A stretch of 64,000 bases of DNA from Microvirga antarctica. GTDB lineage: Bacteria; Pseudomonadota; Alphaproteobacteria; Rhizobiales; Beijerinckiaceae. Every line of letters begins with the position of its first letter. Position 1 is the stretch's first letter. Positions 1 to 9,461 of this stretch are shown piece after piece. The DNA lies in NCBI RefSeq assembly GCF_017921815.1, contig NZ_JAGEMM010000002.1:682001-746000 (forward strand), read 5' to 3'. The notes beneath the pieces were generated by a model. The model was not told the origin of the DNA, did not search any database, and saw nothing but the letters and a program-made list of their open reading frames with translations. The position numbers and the translations under genes were made by a program.

Positions 1-2
1 AA

Positions 3-443
3 ACGCGCCGCATCGTGGGGCAGTACATGATGACCCAGGACGACGTTCTGTCCTGCCGCCACTTCGACGATTCCATCGCTGTCGCGTCCTATCCCATCGA
101 CATCCATCGTCCCGGCGACGAGGGCTGCACGCTGATCTGGTGTGGCGATTGCTACGACATCCCGTATCGCTCGCTCGTGCCGCAAAAAGTGTCCAACCTG
201 CTCGTCGCCGGCCGCTCGATCTCCGCCACCCACGAGGCGATGGGCGCAATCCGTGTCATGGCCACCTGCATGGCGATGGGCGAGGCCGCCGGTCGGGCAG
301 CCAAGATCTCCGTGCGCGGCAACCGGACGCCTGCCGATATCGACGTCGGGGATTTGCGGCGTCAGCAGCTGCAGCGGGGCGTCTATCTGCGCAATCCCGA
401 CGGCAGCCGGACAATGCCAGAAGGCCTGGCGCCGGCCGCCTGA
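3..443 (+). CDS. FAD-dependent oxidoreductase, C-terminal fragment
   Basis: The reading frame is open from the left edge and ends at a TGA at 441-443, so only the last 146 codons are present. The visible part has the usual C-terminal signature of the FAD_oxidored family: an RRIVGQY segment at the very start, then LLVAGRSISATHEAMGAIR followed by MAMGEAAG, which closes the FAD-binding fold. The family includes flavoprotein dehydrogenases often found beside sugar catabolic genes. The substrate cannot be told from this fragment. It lies 30 bases upstream of the pentulokinase on the same strand and probably belongs to the same operon. The family assignment is fairly sure; a role in sugar catabolism is inferred from the neighbours only. 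Confidence 0.75.
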   Translation, partial: TRRIVGQYMMTQDDVLSCRHFDDSIAVASYPIDIHRPGDEGCTLIWCGDCYDIPYRSLVPQKVSNLLVAGRSISATHEAMGAIRVMATCMAMGEAAGRAAKISVRGNRTPADIDVGDLRRQQLQRGVYLRNPDGSRTMPEGLAPAA

Positions 444-473
444 GCACCATCGAGCAAGGAACGGTAGAGCCGC

Positions 474-2090
474 ATGGCGACGGATCATTACATCGGCGTA
501 GACGTCGGAACGGGCAGCGCGCGCGCCGGAATTTTCCGGCGCGACGGCACGCTCGTCGCCACGGCCAAGCGCGACATCAGGCTCTGGCAGGACGGTCCTG
601 ACATCGCGGAGCAGTCCAGCGACGACATCTGGCAGGCCGTCGCAGCCAGTGTGCGCGAGGCGCTGGCGGAGGCTGACCTCGAAGCTGACGCCATCGCGGG
701 CATCGGTTTTGATGCCACCTGCTCGCTGGTGGTCGTCGGACCCGAGGGCGCGCCGCTGGCGGTCGGGCCCCACGGCGATGATGAACGCAACATCATCGTC
801 TGGATGGATCATCGGGCGACCGAGAACGCACAACGGATCAACCGCCTTGGCCATCGCGTGCTCGACTATGTGGGAGGAGTCATCTCGCCGGAGATGGAAA
901 CGCCCAAATTGCTCTGGCTGAAGGAGAACCTTCCTTCGACCTACGGGTCGGCCTGGCAGTTTTTCGATCTCGTCGACTTCCTCACCTGGCGGGCCACAGG
1001 AAGCCTCGCTCGGTCCGCATGCACCGTCACGTGTAAATGGACCTACATGGCCCATGAAAGCCGCTGGGATGAGAGCTTCTTCCGCCAGATCGGTCTCGGC
1101 GATCTGGCCGATGACGCCTTCGCGCGCATCGGCACCGACATCGTGCCGGCCGGGAATGCGCTTGGCGCGGGTCTCACGGCGCAAGCCGCACAGGATCTCG
1201 GCCTGAAGCCTGGGACACCGGTCGGTGCCGGCCTCATCGATGCCCATGCGGGCGGCATCGGCACAGTCGGTGGATCGGCCACCACCACGATGGCCTATGT
1301 GCTTGGCACCTCGGCCTGCACGATGGCGAGCAGTGTTGAGCCAATCTTCATCCCGGGCGTCTGGGGTCCGTATTTCAGCGCGATGGTGCCGGGCCTCTGG
1401 CTGAATGAAGGTGGACAATCGAGCGCTGGCGCTGCGATCGATCAGATCGTGCATCTCCACCCCTCTGCCGGTGAGGCGCGCGCACTCGCTGAATCACGCG
1501 GCCAGTCCGTGCCGGATTTCCTGGCAGAGCTTGCGGTCAACAAGGCCGCCTCTTTGTCTGATGCCATTGGTTGGGCGGGCGGTCTCGTGATCGTGCCGGA
1601 CTTCCTCGGCAATCGCTCGCCCCATGCGGACCCCGACGCGCGCGCGATCATTGCTGGGCTCGGGATGGAGCGCGATCGCGACAATCTCGTGGCCCATTAC
1701 GTCGCGGGAATCCTCGGCCTCGGCTATGGACTCCGTCAGATCATCGCGGCGAGCCGTGCCAAAGGCGCGGTCATCGACACCATCGCGCTGAGCGGCGGTG
1801 CTGGCCGGCACCCGCTCGTGCGCCAGCTTCTTGCGGATTGCACCCGGGTGCCGGTCGCCGTGTCGCGGCAGGCCGAGCCGGTGCTTCTCGGCAGCGCGAT
1901 GCTCGGCGCGACGGCGAGCGGATCCTTCTTGGATCTTGCCGCTGCCATGGACGCGATGACCGGCGCCGCCGACCTGTTCCAGCCAACGCGGGACGAATCC
2001 CTCATCGCTCAACACACGCAGCGTTTTTCGGCTTTCGAGGCGCTCCAGCGGGCCGCGCGCGACAGCCGCATTCAGACGACGGAGACTTGA
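474..2090 (+). CDS. FGGY-family pentulose kinase (ribulokinase-like)
   Basis: A 538-residue kinase of the FGGY (hexokinase/actin fold) family, which transfers phosphate from ATP to a ketopentose or related sugar. The N-terminus has the phosphate-binding [12 protein letters not shown]. The motif GLIDAHAGG near residue 260 carries the presumed catalytic aspartate, and [11 protein letters not shown] near residue 440 is the C-terminal ATP site. The length matches the D-ribulokinase type (about 540 aa) better than glycerol or xylulose kinases (about 490-500 aa). The stop is followed by one base and then the ATG of the ABC ATPase, so the two are probably translationally coupled. With the downstream SDR this suggests a pentitol-to-pentulose-5-phosphate route, for example ribitol. 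The substrate is inferred, not shown. Confidence 0.85.
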   Translation: MATDHYIGVDVGTGSARAGIFRRDGTLVATAKRDIRLWQDGPDIAEQSSDDIWQAVAASVREALAEADLEADAIAGIGFDATCSLVVVGPEGAPLAVGPHGDDERNIIVWMDHRATENAQRINRLGHRVLDYVGGVISPEMETPKLLWLKENLPSTYGSAWQFFDLVDFLTWRATGSLARSACTVTCKWTYMAHESRWDESFFRQIGLGDLADDAFARIGTDIVPAGNALGAGLTAQAAQDLGLKPGTPVGAGLIDAHAGGIGTVGGSATTTMAYVLGTSACTMASSVEPIFIPGVWGPYFSAMVPGLWLNEGGQSSAGAAIDQIVHLHPSAGEARALAESRGQSVPDFLAELAVNKAASLSDAIGWAGGLVIVPDFLGNRSPHADPDARAIIAGLGMERDRDNLVAHYVAGILGLGYGLRQIIAASRAKGAVIDTIALSGGAGRHPLVRQLLADCTRVPVAVSRQAEPVLLGSAMLGATASGSFLDLAAAMDAMTGAADLFQPTRDESLIAQHTQRFSAFEALQRAARDSRIQTTET

Positions 2091-2091
2091 G

Positions 2092-3156
2092 ATGGCCGGC
2101 CTGCGCCTGCAGAAACTACGCAAAGCCTTCGGTGCTGCCCAGATCATCAAGGGCGTCGATATCGACATCGCCGACGGCGAGTTCGTGGTGTTCGTCGGTC
2201 CCTCCGGTTGTGGAAAATCCACCTTGCTCCGCATGATCGCCGGGCTGGAAGACATTACCGCCGGCGACCTTTTCATCGGCGATCAGCGCTGCAACGACAT
2301 GGAGCCGCGCGACCGGGGCATCGCCATGGTGTTCCAGTCCTACGCGCTCTATCCGCACCTGACCGTCTACGACAACATGAGCTTCGGGCTCACGCTGAGC
2401 AAGACGCCCAAGGCCGAGATCGAGACGCGGGTGCGAGAGGCCGCGCGCATCCTCAAGCTCGAGGAACTGCTCGATCGCAAGCCCGCCAACCTGTCAGGCG
2501 GACAGCGTCAGCGGGTCGCCATCGGCCGCGCGATCATCCGCAAGCCTGCCGTGTTCCTGTTCGACGAGCCCCTGTCAAACCTCGATGCTGCCCTGCGGAT
2601 GGATATGCGCATGGAGATCGCCCGGCTGCACAAGGAGCTCGGCGCCACCATGATCTACGTCACGCATGACCAGGTGGAGGCGATGACGCTGGCCGACAAG
2701 ATCGTCGTGCTTGATGCCGGCAAGGTGCAGCAGATCGGCAGGCCCATCGATCTCTACAAGAAGCCGGCCAACCGCTTCGTTGCCGGGTTCATCGGATCGC
2801 CCAAAATGAACTTTCTGGACGTGCGGGTGACGGGTGTGTCGAATGGCGCAGTCACGGTGGAATCGCCGACGGTGGCTTCCGTCGCCATCGAAGCCGAGGG
2901 CTTCTCGGTCGGCGACCGGGCGGTGCTCGGAGTGCGGCCGCAACTGCTTCGCCGTGGGCAGCAGCAGCCCGGCCTCGGCGTTATCCGCGGCACGGTTTCG
3001 CTCGCCGAGCGGCTTGGCGCCGAGACGATCGTCAGCCTTGAGACGGCCTCCGGCGAGAGAGCGCTTGCGGTTATTCCGCAGGACGAGGTGTTCGAGACGG
3101 GAAGTGCTGTCGAATTTGTCTTCGAGCCCGACGCCGCGCACCTGTTTGCCGCCTGA
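2092..3156 (+). CDS. Sugar ABC transporter ATP-binding protein (MalK/UgpC type)
   Basis: A 354-residue ATPase subunit of a carbohydrate-uptake ABC importer. The Walker A motif GPSGCGKST is at residues 36-44, the Q-loop FQSYALYPH near 83, the signature LSGGQRQR near 133, and Walker [12 protein letters not shown] with an H-loop YVTHDQ follows. The C-terminal 120 residues form the TOBE-type regulatory domain of the MalK/UgpC class, including the GVRP segment. The matching permeases and binding protein are not in the window and presumably lie to the left. It starts one base after the kinase stop, which supports one transcription unit for uptake and phosphorylation of the same sugar or polyol. The class is sure; the transported compound is unknown. 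Confidence 0.92.
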   Translation: MAGLRLQKLRKAFGAAQIIKGVDIDIADGEFVVFVGPSGCGKSTLLRMIAGLEDITAGDLFIGDQRCNDMEPRDRGIAMVFQSYALYPHLTVYDNMSFGLTLSKTPKAEIETRVREAARILKLEELLDRKPANLSGGQRQRVAIGRAIIRKPAVFLFDEPLSNLDAALRMDMRMEIARLHKELGATMIYVTHDQVEAMTLADKIVVLDAGKVQQIGRPIDLYKKPANRFVAGFIGSPKMNFLDVRVTGVSNGAVTVESPTVASVAIEAEGFSVGDRAVLGVRPQLLRRGQQQPGLGVIRGTVSLAERLGAETIVSLETASGERALAVIPQDEVFETGSAVEFVFEPDAAHLFAA

Positions 3157-3179
3157 ACAATTCACCAGGAGAGTTGACG

Positions 3180-3908
3180 ATGAGTCTTGATATGGGCGGC
3201 AAGGTTGCGGCGATCACCGGCGCTGCCTCAGGCATCGGTCTCGAATGCGCCAAGGCCCTGTTGAACGCCGGCGTCCGGGTGGTGCTGGTCGACCGCGACA
3301 GGGACGCGCTTTCGACCATTTGCGCGGATCTCGGCAAGGAGGCCATTCCGCTGGTGGTCGACGTGACGGATAAGGCGAGCGTGTCCGCCATGCTGCCCGC
3401 GATTCTCCGGCAGACCGGACAGCTTGACATTTTCCATGCCAATGCCGGCTCCTATGTGGGCGGGCAAGTGGTCGACGGCGACCCCGATGCCTGGGATCGC
3501 ATGCTCAACCTCAACATCAACGCGGTCTTCCGCACCGTCCACGCGGTGCTGCCCCATATGGTCGAGCGCAGAACCGGCGATGTCATCGTCACCAGTTCGA
3601 TTGCCGGCGTCGTGCCGGTGGTGCACGAGCCGATCTACACCGCCTCTAAACATGCGGTGCAGGCTTTCGTGCACACATTGCGCCGTCAGGTGGCAAAACA
3701 CGGGCTGCGGGTCGGCGCGGTGTTGCCGGGCCCGGTCGTGACCGCGCTAATCAAGGACTGGCCGAAGGACAAGCTGGAGGCCGAACTTGCGGCCGGCGGC
3801 CTGATGGAGCCGGTGGAGGTGGCCGAGGCCGTGCTCTTCATGCTCACGCGGCCACGCAATGTCACCATCCGGGATTTGGTAATCCTACCCCAGAGCAACG
3901 ATCTGTAA
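3180..3908 (+). CDS. SDR-family NAD(P)-dependent polyol dehydrogenase-like oxidoreductase
   Basis: A 242-residue classical short-chain dehydrogenase. The nucleotide-binding TGAASGIG is at residues 13-20, an acidic residue in VLVDRD at the end of the second strand favours NAD, NAG occurs near residue 87, a catalytic serine lies in TSSIAG, and the catalytic pair is in YTASK near residue 154. The ATG at 3180 is chosen because AGGAGAG at 3167-3173 sits at ideal spacing; an in-frame TTG at 3174 would leave no room. It is the last gene of the kinase/ABC unit. In comparable clusters such an enzyme oxidises a polyol, for example ribitol to ribulose, before phosphorylation. That role is inferred. Confidence 0.85.
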   Translation: MSLDMGGKVAAITGAASGIGLECAKALLNAGVRVVLVDRDRDALSTICADLGKEAIPLVVDVTDKASVSAMLPAILRQTGQLDIFHANAGSYVGGQVVDGDPDAWDRMLNLNINAVFRTVHAVLPHMVERRTGDVIVTSSIAGVVPVVHEPIYTASKHAVQAFVHTLRRQVAKHGLRVGAVLPGPVVTALIKDWPKDKLEAELAAGGLMEPVEVAEAVLFMLTRPRNVTIRDLVILPQSNDL

Positions 3909-3913
3909 ATGCG

Positions 3914-4273
3914 CTACGGATCCATCGTGTAGACGAGCTGCGTGATCATCGCGGCGAAGGACTGCACCCGGTCGGTCTTCTCGGTGTCGGAGAGCTTGGC
4001 GTTCGCCGCGACCTTCGGGCAATAGGCGGCGATCAGGTTGTTGACCGCGAGGTCGGTGCCGATGCCGCCCGCCTTGAGGTTGACGATGGCAGCCTTCAGC
4101 TTGTCCGGGTTCGTGAGGTCGTCGTCGCCTGGAAGGATTTGGGCGATTTTCGCCTGGGTTGCCTTGGAATCCATGTCGCTCACAAGGGGACAGTCGAAGG
4201 CTGCGAAAGCGGGTCTTTCCAGGGCGCTCCAGATGCCGGTGGACAGCACGAGGGTCGCGACGAGACGGTTCAT
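3914..4273 (-). CDS. Small secreted protein of unknown function
   Basis: A 119-residue protein convergent with the SDR gene, with only 5 bases between the stops. The N-terminus MNRLVATLVLSTGIWSALE followed by RPAFA|AFDCP is a typical Sec signal peptide with an AxA cleavage site near residue 24. The mature part of about 95 residues has two cysteines (FDCP and AAYCP) that could form a disulfide and is mostly helical in character. I do not recognise the family. The signal peptide, codon use like its neighbours and a clean start support a real periplasmic protein. No function is proposed. Confidence 0.75.
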   Translation of the reverse strand: MNRLVATLVLSTGIWSALERPAFAAFDCPLVSDMDSKATQAKIAQILPGDDDLTNPDKLKAAIVNLKAGGIGTDLAVNNLIAAYCPKVAANAKLSDTEKTDRVQSFAAMITQLVYTMDP

Positions 4274-4514
4274 GGGAACTCCTGAGGGCGGCGCGAGGCC
4301 GGGGGCAGGCTTGCCGGGTGAGGGCGCTGACCGGTCGGCTGGCGACCCGGTTCAGGCGGTGGATAGCGTCGACCGTAGCACGATGTGCGCGAGCGTTCAT
4401 CCACCGGAACGCCAACAATGATGATTTGACCGGCGATATGTCGCCTTCTGCGGCCTCGTCGCTGGGCGCAACCCATGGCATAAGGCCGCCGCATTTTGTC
4501 CAGGTCCCAGGTCC

Positions 4515-6137
4515 ATGATTCGCGTCGAGAACGTCAGCAAGCAAAACAGCCACCGCATCCTCTTCATCGAGGCCTCCGCTTCGTTGCAGAAGGACGAAAA
4601 GGTGGGCCTGGTCGGCCCCAACGGCGCGGGCAAGACGACGCTGTTTCGCATTATCACGAAGGAAGAACAGCCGGACGAGGGTCAGGTCTCCGTCGATCGC
4701 GGCGTGACGATCGGTTATTTCAGCCAGGATGTCGGCGAAATGGCCGGCCGCAGCGCGGCCGCGGAGGTGATGGACGGAGTTGGGCCGGTCAGCGCGGTGG
4801 CGGCCGAATTGCGGGAGCTCGAAACCGCGATGGTCGACCCGGAACGGTTGGGCGATCTTGATGAGGTCCTGGAGCGTTATGGAGAGGTCCAGGCGCGCTA
4901 CGAGGAACTGGACGGCTACTCCCTCGAGGCCCGCGCCCGGGAGGTTCTGGCCGGCCTCGGTTTCAGCCAGGAGATGATGGACGGCGATGTGGGCGGCCTG
5001 TCGGGCGGGTGGAAGATGCGCGTCGCGCTGGCCCGCATTCTGCTGATGCGGCCCGACGTGATGCTTCTTGACGAGCCGAGCAACCACCTCGACCTGGAAA
5101 GCATCATCTGGCTGGAAGGGTTCCTGAAAGGGTACGACGGCGCGCTGCTGATGACCTCGCACGACCGGGCCTTCATGAACCGGATCGTCAACAAGGTCCT
5201 GGAGATCGACGGCGGAACGCTTACCACCTATTCGGGCGATTACGAGTTCTACGAGCAGCAGCGCGCGCTCAACGAGAAGCAGCAGCAGGCGCAGTTCGAG
5301 CGCCAGCAGGCAATGCTCGCCAAGGAGATCAAGTTCATCGAACGCTTCAAGGCGCGCGCCTCCCACGCCGCGCAGGTGCAGAGCCGGGTGAAGAAGCTCG
5401 ACAAGATCGACCGGGTGGAGCCGCCCCGGCGGCGGCAGAGCGTGGCGTTCGAGTTCCAGCCCGCGCCGCGTTCCGGAGACGATGTCGTCAGCCTGAAGAA
5501 CGTCCACAAGCGGTACGGGAGCCGGAGCATCTATGAAGGGCTCGACTTCACGGTGCGTCGCAAGGAGCGCTGGTGCGTCATGGGCGTCAACGGGGCGGGC
5601 AAGTCGACGCTGCTGAAGCTGGTCGCGGGCACCACGTCCCCCGACCAGGGCACCGCTGCCTTGGGCGGCAGCGTGAAGATGGGCTATTTCGCCCAGCACG
5701 CCATGGAGGTGCTGGAGGGCGACAGCACTGTGTTTCAATGGCTGGAGGATTCGTTTCCCCAGGCGGGGCAGGGGTCGCTGAGATCGCTGGCAGGGTGCTT
5801 TGGCTTTTCCGGCGACGATGCGGAGAAGAAATGTCGCGTTTTGTCAGGCGGCGAGAAGGCCCGCCTGGTCATGGCCAAGATGCTGTTCGATCCGCCAAAC
5901 TTTCTGGTCCTCGACGAGCCGACGAACCATCTCGACATGGCCACCAAGGAGATGCTGATCGAGGCGCTCGCGCGCTATGAGGGCACCATGCTGTTCGTGT
6001 CGCACGATCGGCATTTTCTATCGGCCCTGTCCAACCGTGTCCTTGAACTCACTCCCGATGGCGTTCATCAATATGGGGGCGGCTACACCGAATATGTGGC
6101 GCGCACGGGCCAGGAGGCGCCGGGCCTTCGGATGTAA
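4515..6137 (+). CDS. ABC-F family ATPase (YbiT-like)
   Basis: A 540-residue soluble protein with two tandem ABC ATPase domains and no membrane segments, the layout of ABC-F ribosome-associated factors. The first domain has GPNGAGKTT near residue 37, LSGGWKMR near 170 and LLDEPSNHLDL near 190. The second has GVNGAGKST near residue 357, LSGGEKAR near 448 and VLDEPTNHLDM near 470. The charged linker between the domains (about residues 240-320, KQQQAQFERQQAM and onward) is the interdomain P-site tether. Size and the PSNHLD/PTNHLD pair fit the YbiT subgroup better than EttA or Uup. Such proteins act at the ribosomal E site. The exact subgroup is a judgement by eye. Confidence 0.88.
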   Translation: MIRVENVSKQNSHRILFIEASASLQKDEKVGLVGPNGAGKTTLFRIITKEEQPDEGQVSVDRGVTIGYFSQDVGEMAGRSAAAEVMDGVGPVSAVAAELRELETAMVDPERLGDLDEVLERYGEVQARYEELDGYSLEARAREVLAGLGFSQEMMDGDVGGLSGGWKMRVALARILLMRPDVMLLDEPSNHLDLESIIWLEGFLKGYDGALLMTSHDRAFMNRIVNKVLEIDGGTLTTYSGDYEFYEQQRALNEKQQQAQFERQQAMLAKEIKFIERFKARASHAAQVQSRVKKLDKIDRVEPPRRRQSVAFEFQPAPRSGDDVVSLKNVHKRYGSRSIYEGLDFTVRRKERWCVMGVNGAGKSTLLKLVAGTTSPDQGTAALGGSVKMGYFAQHAMEVLEGDSTVFQWLEDSFPQAGQGSLRSLAGCFGFSGDDAEKKCRVLSGGEKARLVMAKMLFDPPNFLVLDEPTNHLDMATKEMLIEALARYEGTMLFVSHDRHFLSALSNRVLELTPDGVHQYGGGYTEYVARTGQEAPGLRM

Positions 6138-6234
6138 CGGGGTTGCGTCGCGTTGGGCGTTGTGATCGCCGGGATAAAGCAGGAACCGCACACCCTCTCT
6201 GTTTGTTGGCTGGCAACCTTCAAGGAGAGATGTG

Positions 6235-7410
6235 ATGCGCGCACTATGTTGGCACGGTAAAGGCGACGTTCGGGTGGACACGGTTCCGGACCCGAAAATT
6301 CAGCACCCGCGGGATGCCATCATCAAGATTTCCTGCTGCGCGATCTGCGGATCTGATCTGCACCTGCTGGATGGCTATCAGCCGACCATGGAATCCGGAG
6401 ACATTCTGGGCCATGAGAACATGGGCGAGGTGGTCGAGGTCGGCCCCGAGGTCAAGAACCTCAAAAAAGGTGACCGGGTGGTGGTGCCGTTCACCATCAG
6501 CTGCGGGGAGTGCTGGTTCTGCAAACAGGGATTGTTCTCCTGCTGCGACACCACCAACCCCAATGCCGACATGGCCATCAAGGCCATGGGCCATTCGCCC
6601 GCCGGTCTGTTCGGCTTCAGCCACATGCTCGGCGGTTATAGTGGCGGGCAGGCGGAATATCTGCGCGTGCCGATGGCGGATGTCGGCCCGATCAAGGTCC
6701 CAGACAACGTGACGGACGAGCAGGCCCTGTTCCTCTCCGACATCTTTCCCACCGGCTACATGGCGGCCGAGAATGCGCAGATCAAGGACGGCGATACGGT
6801 CGCCATCTGGGGCTGTGGACCGGTAGGCCAGTTCGCGATCCGGTCCGCGCTGATGATGGGCGCCGGCCGCGTCATCGCCATCGACGAGGTTCCCGAGCGC
6901 CTTGCAATGGCCGAAGCCGGCGGGGCCGAGACGATCGATTTCTCGAAGACCGATGTCTATGACGAGCTGATGTCCCGCACCAATAACCGCGGTCCGGACA
7001 GCTGCATCGATGCGGTCGGCTGCGAAGCCTCCGGCCATGGTGCGGCGGATGCGATCCTCGACAAGGTCAAGGCCGCAGCCCACATGGCGACCGACCGGGT
7101 CCACGTGCTGCGGGAGGCCATCATGAGCTGCCGCAAGGCCGGCACGATCTCGATTCCGGGCGTCTATGTAGGCATGGGCGACAAGATCCCGCTCGGCGCC
7201 GCCATGAACAAGGGCCTCACCTTCAAGATGGGCCAAACCCACGTGCAGGCCTACACGAAGCCGCTTCTCGCCAAAATCGAAGCCGGCGAGATCGACCCGA
7301 GCTTTGTCGTCACGCACCCTGCAAGCCTCGAGGACGCGCCGGAGATGTACAAGAAGTTCCGGGACAAGGAGGATGGCGTCATCAAGGTGGTGCTCCGTCC
7401 CGGCGGCTGA
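6235..7410 (+). CDS. Zinc-dependent alcohol/formaldehyde dehydrogenase-like enzyme
   Basis: A 391-residue medium-chain dehydrogenase. Catalytic zinc ligands are suggested by CAICGSD near residue 38 and GHENMGEV near residue 61. The structural zinc motif Cys-x2-Cys-x2-Cys-x7-Cys is complete in [15 protein letters not shown], and the NAD site is GCGPVGQ. The insert after the structural zinc (residues 100-140) and the C-terminal length place it with the glutathione-independent formaldehyde dehydrogenase-like group rather than ordinary 340-residue alcohol dehydrogenases. The ATG at 6235 is preferred over the GTG at 6232 because AGGAGA at 6223-6228 gives good spacing. It is monocistronic here and its physiological substrate is not shown. 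Confidence 0.88.
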   Translation: MRALCWHGKGDVRVDTVPDPKIQHPRDAIIKISCCAICGSDLHLLDGYQPTMESGDILGHENMGEVVEVGPEVKNLKKGDRVVVPFTISCGECWFCKQGLFSCCDTTNPNADMAIKAMGHSPAGLFGFSHMLGGYSGGQAEYLRVPMADVGPIKVPDNVTDEQALFLSDIFPTGYMAAENAQIKDGDTVAIWGCGPVGQFAIRSALMMGAGRVIAIDEVPERLAMAEAGGAETIDFSKTDVYDELMSRTNNRGPDSCIDAVGCEASGHGAADAILDKVKAAAHMATDRVHVLREAIMSCRKAGTISIPGVYVGMGDKIPLGAAMNKGLTFKMGQTHVQAYTKPLLAKIEAGEIDPSFVVTHPASLEDAPEMYKKFRDKEDGVIKVVLRPGG

Positions 7411-7417
7411 GGCTGTA

Positions 7418-7885
7418 TTAAGGAGCGGGCGGGGCCGGCGTCTGGCCCTCCCTCTCGCTTGCGATGATCGCAAGGGTGCGCGGATCGGTTTCACCCGCGC
7501 ACCATCGATCCAAGGCCAGCTGGAAAATGGGTTCATCGTCCGCGGCCATGGCGAAAAGGGTCATGGAGGAGCGAAACTTCATGTCATCCGGGGATCCGAA
7601 GAGGGCGTGAAGGGTCGGCGCCGGGGCGTCGATCACGGCCTGCGTGACGCGCATCAACCGAGGCGCGAGGACCGGGTGGGTCAGATAGGCGCGGGCCTCT
7701 GCCAGCGACCCGATGCCGTAGAACAGCGCCATCGACGAGCGTCCGAGATCACGCAACTGCGGGAAGACGAACCAGATCCAATGGGTTGTCTTTCGTCCTG
7801 CCTCCAACTCGGCCAGAGCCCTGTCGAAGGTCTCGGACTGGGCGGTAACGAAACGTTGCAGGTCAAACAGGTCCGGTGGGGTCAT
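7418..7885 (-). CDS. DUF1810 family protein
   Basis: A 155-residue soluble protein that matches the DUF1810 family: it opens with LFDLQRFVTAQ, followed by KTTHWIWFVFPQLRDLG and SMALFYGI, then ALFGSPDDMKFRSSMTLFA, all in the family order. The biochemical role of the family is not established. It is convergent with the dehydrogenase (7 bases between stops), and its start at 7885 faces the rpsB upstream region. The family match is strong; nothing can be said of its function from this context. Confidence 0.85.
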   Translation of the reverse strand: MTPPDLFDLQRFVTAQSETFDRALAELEAGRKTTHWIWFVFPQLRDLGRSSMALFYGIGSLAEARAYLTHPVLAPRLMRVTQAVIDAPAPTLHALFGSPDDMKFRSSMTLFAMAADDEPIFQLALDRWCAGETDPRTLAIIASEREGQTPAPPAP

Positions 7886-8152
7886 GGGCCGCCCTCAATC
7901 TTCGCGAGCCGCCTTTCCTGCCTCAGAAACGGACCGACAATGCGGCCTTGAGCGTATAGCAAGGACCCAAATGACGTTAAGTAACCTTCCAGGTCGAAAC
8001 TCTTGCTTTGGTCATTTGGGATCGGGACCTCTTCAGCGCTCTCCGTCGCGGTGTTGCCCGGCCACCACGCCGGGTGGGGCGGGAGTTGCATGCGGCGCGG
8101 CGGAGCCCAAGGGCGGGGATGGAGACGCCAGCCACGCCCGGTCTCATCCGGC

Positions 8153-8180
8153 TTGCCTTCGTGCCGATTCTCCCCTATAG
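8153..8180 (+). promoter_or_regulatory. Candidate housekeeping promoter of rpsB
   Basis: TTGCCT at 8153-8158 and CTATAG at 8175-8180, separated by 16 bases, fit the alphaproteobacterial housekeeping pattern (TTG-rich -35 box, CTATAG/T -10 box). Transcription would start near 8187 and give a leader of about 100 bases before the rpsB ATG at 8287. Called by eye only. Confidence 0.5.
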
Positions 8181-8238
8181 GCGCGCTCATCCCACACGCG
8201 GAGCTTGCTCGATGATTTAATCGGGCTGCCACCGGTGG

Positions 8239-8280
8239 CCGGTTATCCGGTCCACTGCTCCGCGGAGGCCTAACCGGAGA
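8239..8280 (+). promoter_or_regulatory. Structured rpsB leader overlapping the Shine-Dalgarno
   Basis: CCGGTTA (8239-8245) pairs exactly with TAACCGG (8271-8277), enclosing GGTC/GGCC (8249-8252 with 8267-8270) and a CTCCGCGGAG palindrome. The right arm runs into the ribosome binding site GGAGA (8276-8280), so folding would hide it. S2 represses its own operon in several bacteria by binding such a leader. That this one does so is inference, and no folding energy was computed. Confidence 0.45.
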
Positions 8281-8286
8281 TTGATT

Positions 8287-9300
8287 ATGGCACTACCTGA
8301 ATTTTCCATGCGTTCGCTGCTCGAAGCCGGCGCTCACTTTGGTCACCAGTCGCACCGCTGGAACCCCAAGATGGGCCAGTATATCTTCGGCACCCGTAAC
8401 AACATCCACATCATCGACCTCGCCCAGACGGTCCCGATGCTGCACCGCGCCCTGCAGGCCGTGAGCGACACGGTCGCCAAGGGCGGTCGCGTGCTCTTCG
8501 TCGGCACCAAGCGCCAGGCAGCGGATTCGGTTGCTGATGCGGCCAAGCGTTCGGCCCAGTATTATGTGAACTCCCGCTGGCTCGGCGGCATGCTGACCAA
8601 CTGGAAGACGATTTCGGGCTCCATCTCGCGCCTGCGCAAGGTCGACGAGATCCTCGGCGGCGGCGGCACCGGCCTGACCAAGAAAGAGCGCCTGATGCTC
8701 TCGCGCGAGAAGGAAAAGCTCGAGCGCGCACTCGGCGGCATCAAGGATATGGGCGGCACGCCCGACCTGATCTTCGTCATCGACACCAACAAGGAGCAAC
8801 TTGCCATTCAGGAAGCCAAGCGCCTTGGCATTCCGGTGGCGGCGATCGTCGACACGAACTGCGATCCCGACGGCATCACCTTCCCGGTTCCGGCCAACGA
8901 CGACGCGGGCCGCGCCATCACCCTGTATTGCGACCTCATCGCCCGCGCGGCGCTTGACGGCATCTCCCGCGGCGCCGGCGCCATGGGCATCGATATCGGC
9001 GCTTCGGAAAACCCGATGGCCGAAGAAGTGCCCGCCAACGACGCCGTTGCTCCGGAGCAGGGCGAGCAGTTCGAGCGCCTGGCGGCTCCCCGCGGCGCTC
9101 CGGACGATCTGACGAAGCTGACCGGTGTCGGCCCGCAGCTCGAGAAGAAGCTGAACGAAGCCGGGATCTTCCACTACTGGCAGTTTGCCGCGATGCAGCC
9201 CGCCGATGTGGAACTGCTCGACAAGGACGCCAAGCTGAACGGCCGCATCGAGCGCGACGGCTGGCTTGGTCAGGCCCGTTCGATGATCGAGGCGGCATAA
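8287..9300 (+). CDS. rpsB: 30S ribosomal protein S2 with C-terminal extension
   Basis: A 337-residue S2 ([21 protein letters not shown]), about 95 residues longer than the E. coli protein. The canonical S2 core ends near residue 235 after [13 protein letters not shown] linker follows, then a terminal domain of about 60 residues with [19 protein letters not shown], which looks like a helix-hairpin-helix element, and WQFAAMQ...[12 protein letters not shown]. Extended S2 proteins occur in Hyphomicrobiales, so the extension is a lineage marker; its job is unknown. The ATG at 8287 is preceded by GGAGA at 8276-8280. It is the first gene of the rpsB-tsf pair and probably under leader control. Confidence 0.97.
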   Translation: MALPEFSMRSLLEAGAHFGHQSHRWNPKMGQYIFGTRNNIHIIDLAQTVPMLHRALQAVSDTVAKGGRVLFVGTKRQAADSVADAAKRSAQYYVNSRWLGGMLTNWKTISGSISRLRKVDEILGGGGTGLTKKERLMLSREKEKLERALGGIKDMGGTPDLIFVIDTNKEQLAIQEAKRLGIPVAAIVDTNCDPDGITFPVPANDDAGRAITLYCDLIARAALDGISRGAGAMGIDIGASENPMAEEVPANDAVAPEQGEQFERLAAPRGAPDDLTKLTGVGPQLEKKLNEAGIFHYWQFAAMQPADVELLDKDAKLNGRIERDGWLGQARSMIEAA

Positions 9301-9341
9301 CGCCAGCCCGAGCGATCGTCGCCCAGTCTTGGGGCGTTCAG

Positions 9342-9427
9342 GACGGCCAAGGCCGTCTTGGAACGACCTGACCGCGGCGCGACCTTGAGTCAATGGATCA
9401 AGCCCGGCGTTCCCTGAGCGCCGGGCT
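9342..9427 (+). promoter_or_regulatory. Two hairpins between rpsB and tsf
   Basis: GACGGCC (9342-9348) faces GGCCGTC (9351-9357). Further on, AGCCCGGCG (9401-9409) faces CGCCGGGCT (9419-9427) across a 9-base loop. Neither is followed by a T run, so they are more likely partial terminators or RNA-processing and stability elements that set the S2 to EF-Ts ratio than full terminators. Confidence 0.45.
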
Positions 9428-9461
9428 CCCTACTATCTGTGAACCTGTGAAAGGACGAGCC

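Larger units (their letters stand above)
7886..8286. other. Intergenic region upstream of rpsB
   Basis: About 400 bases without a convincing gene. Several overlapping short frames on both strands show no consistent codon pattern. The right third holds a candidate promoter (8153-8180) and a structured 5' leader (8239-8280) for rpsB. The left part (7886-8150) shows nothing recognisable. Confidence 0.6.

Noticed and set aside
3885..5738. A 617-codon minus-strand frame spanning the small secreted gene and the ABC-F gene
   Set aside because: It is a shadow: the ABC-F frame is clearly coding with both ATPase domains, and the minus-strand translation is rich in Arg/His/Ala with no family motif.
6244..7536. 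A 430-codon frame opposite the zinc dehydrogenase
   Set aside because: The sense strand shows complete zinc and NAD motifs; the antisense frame has none and no plausible start.
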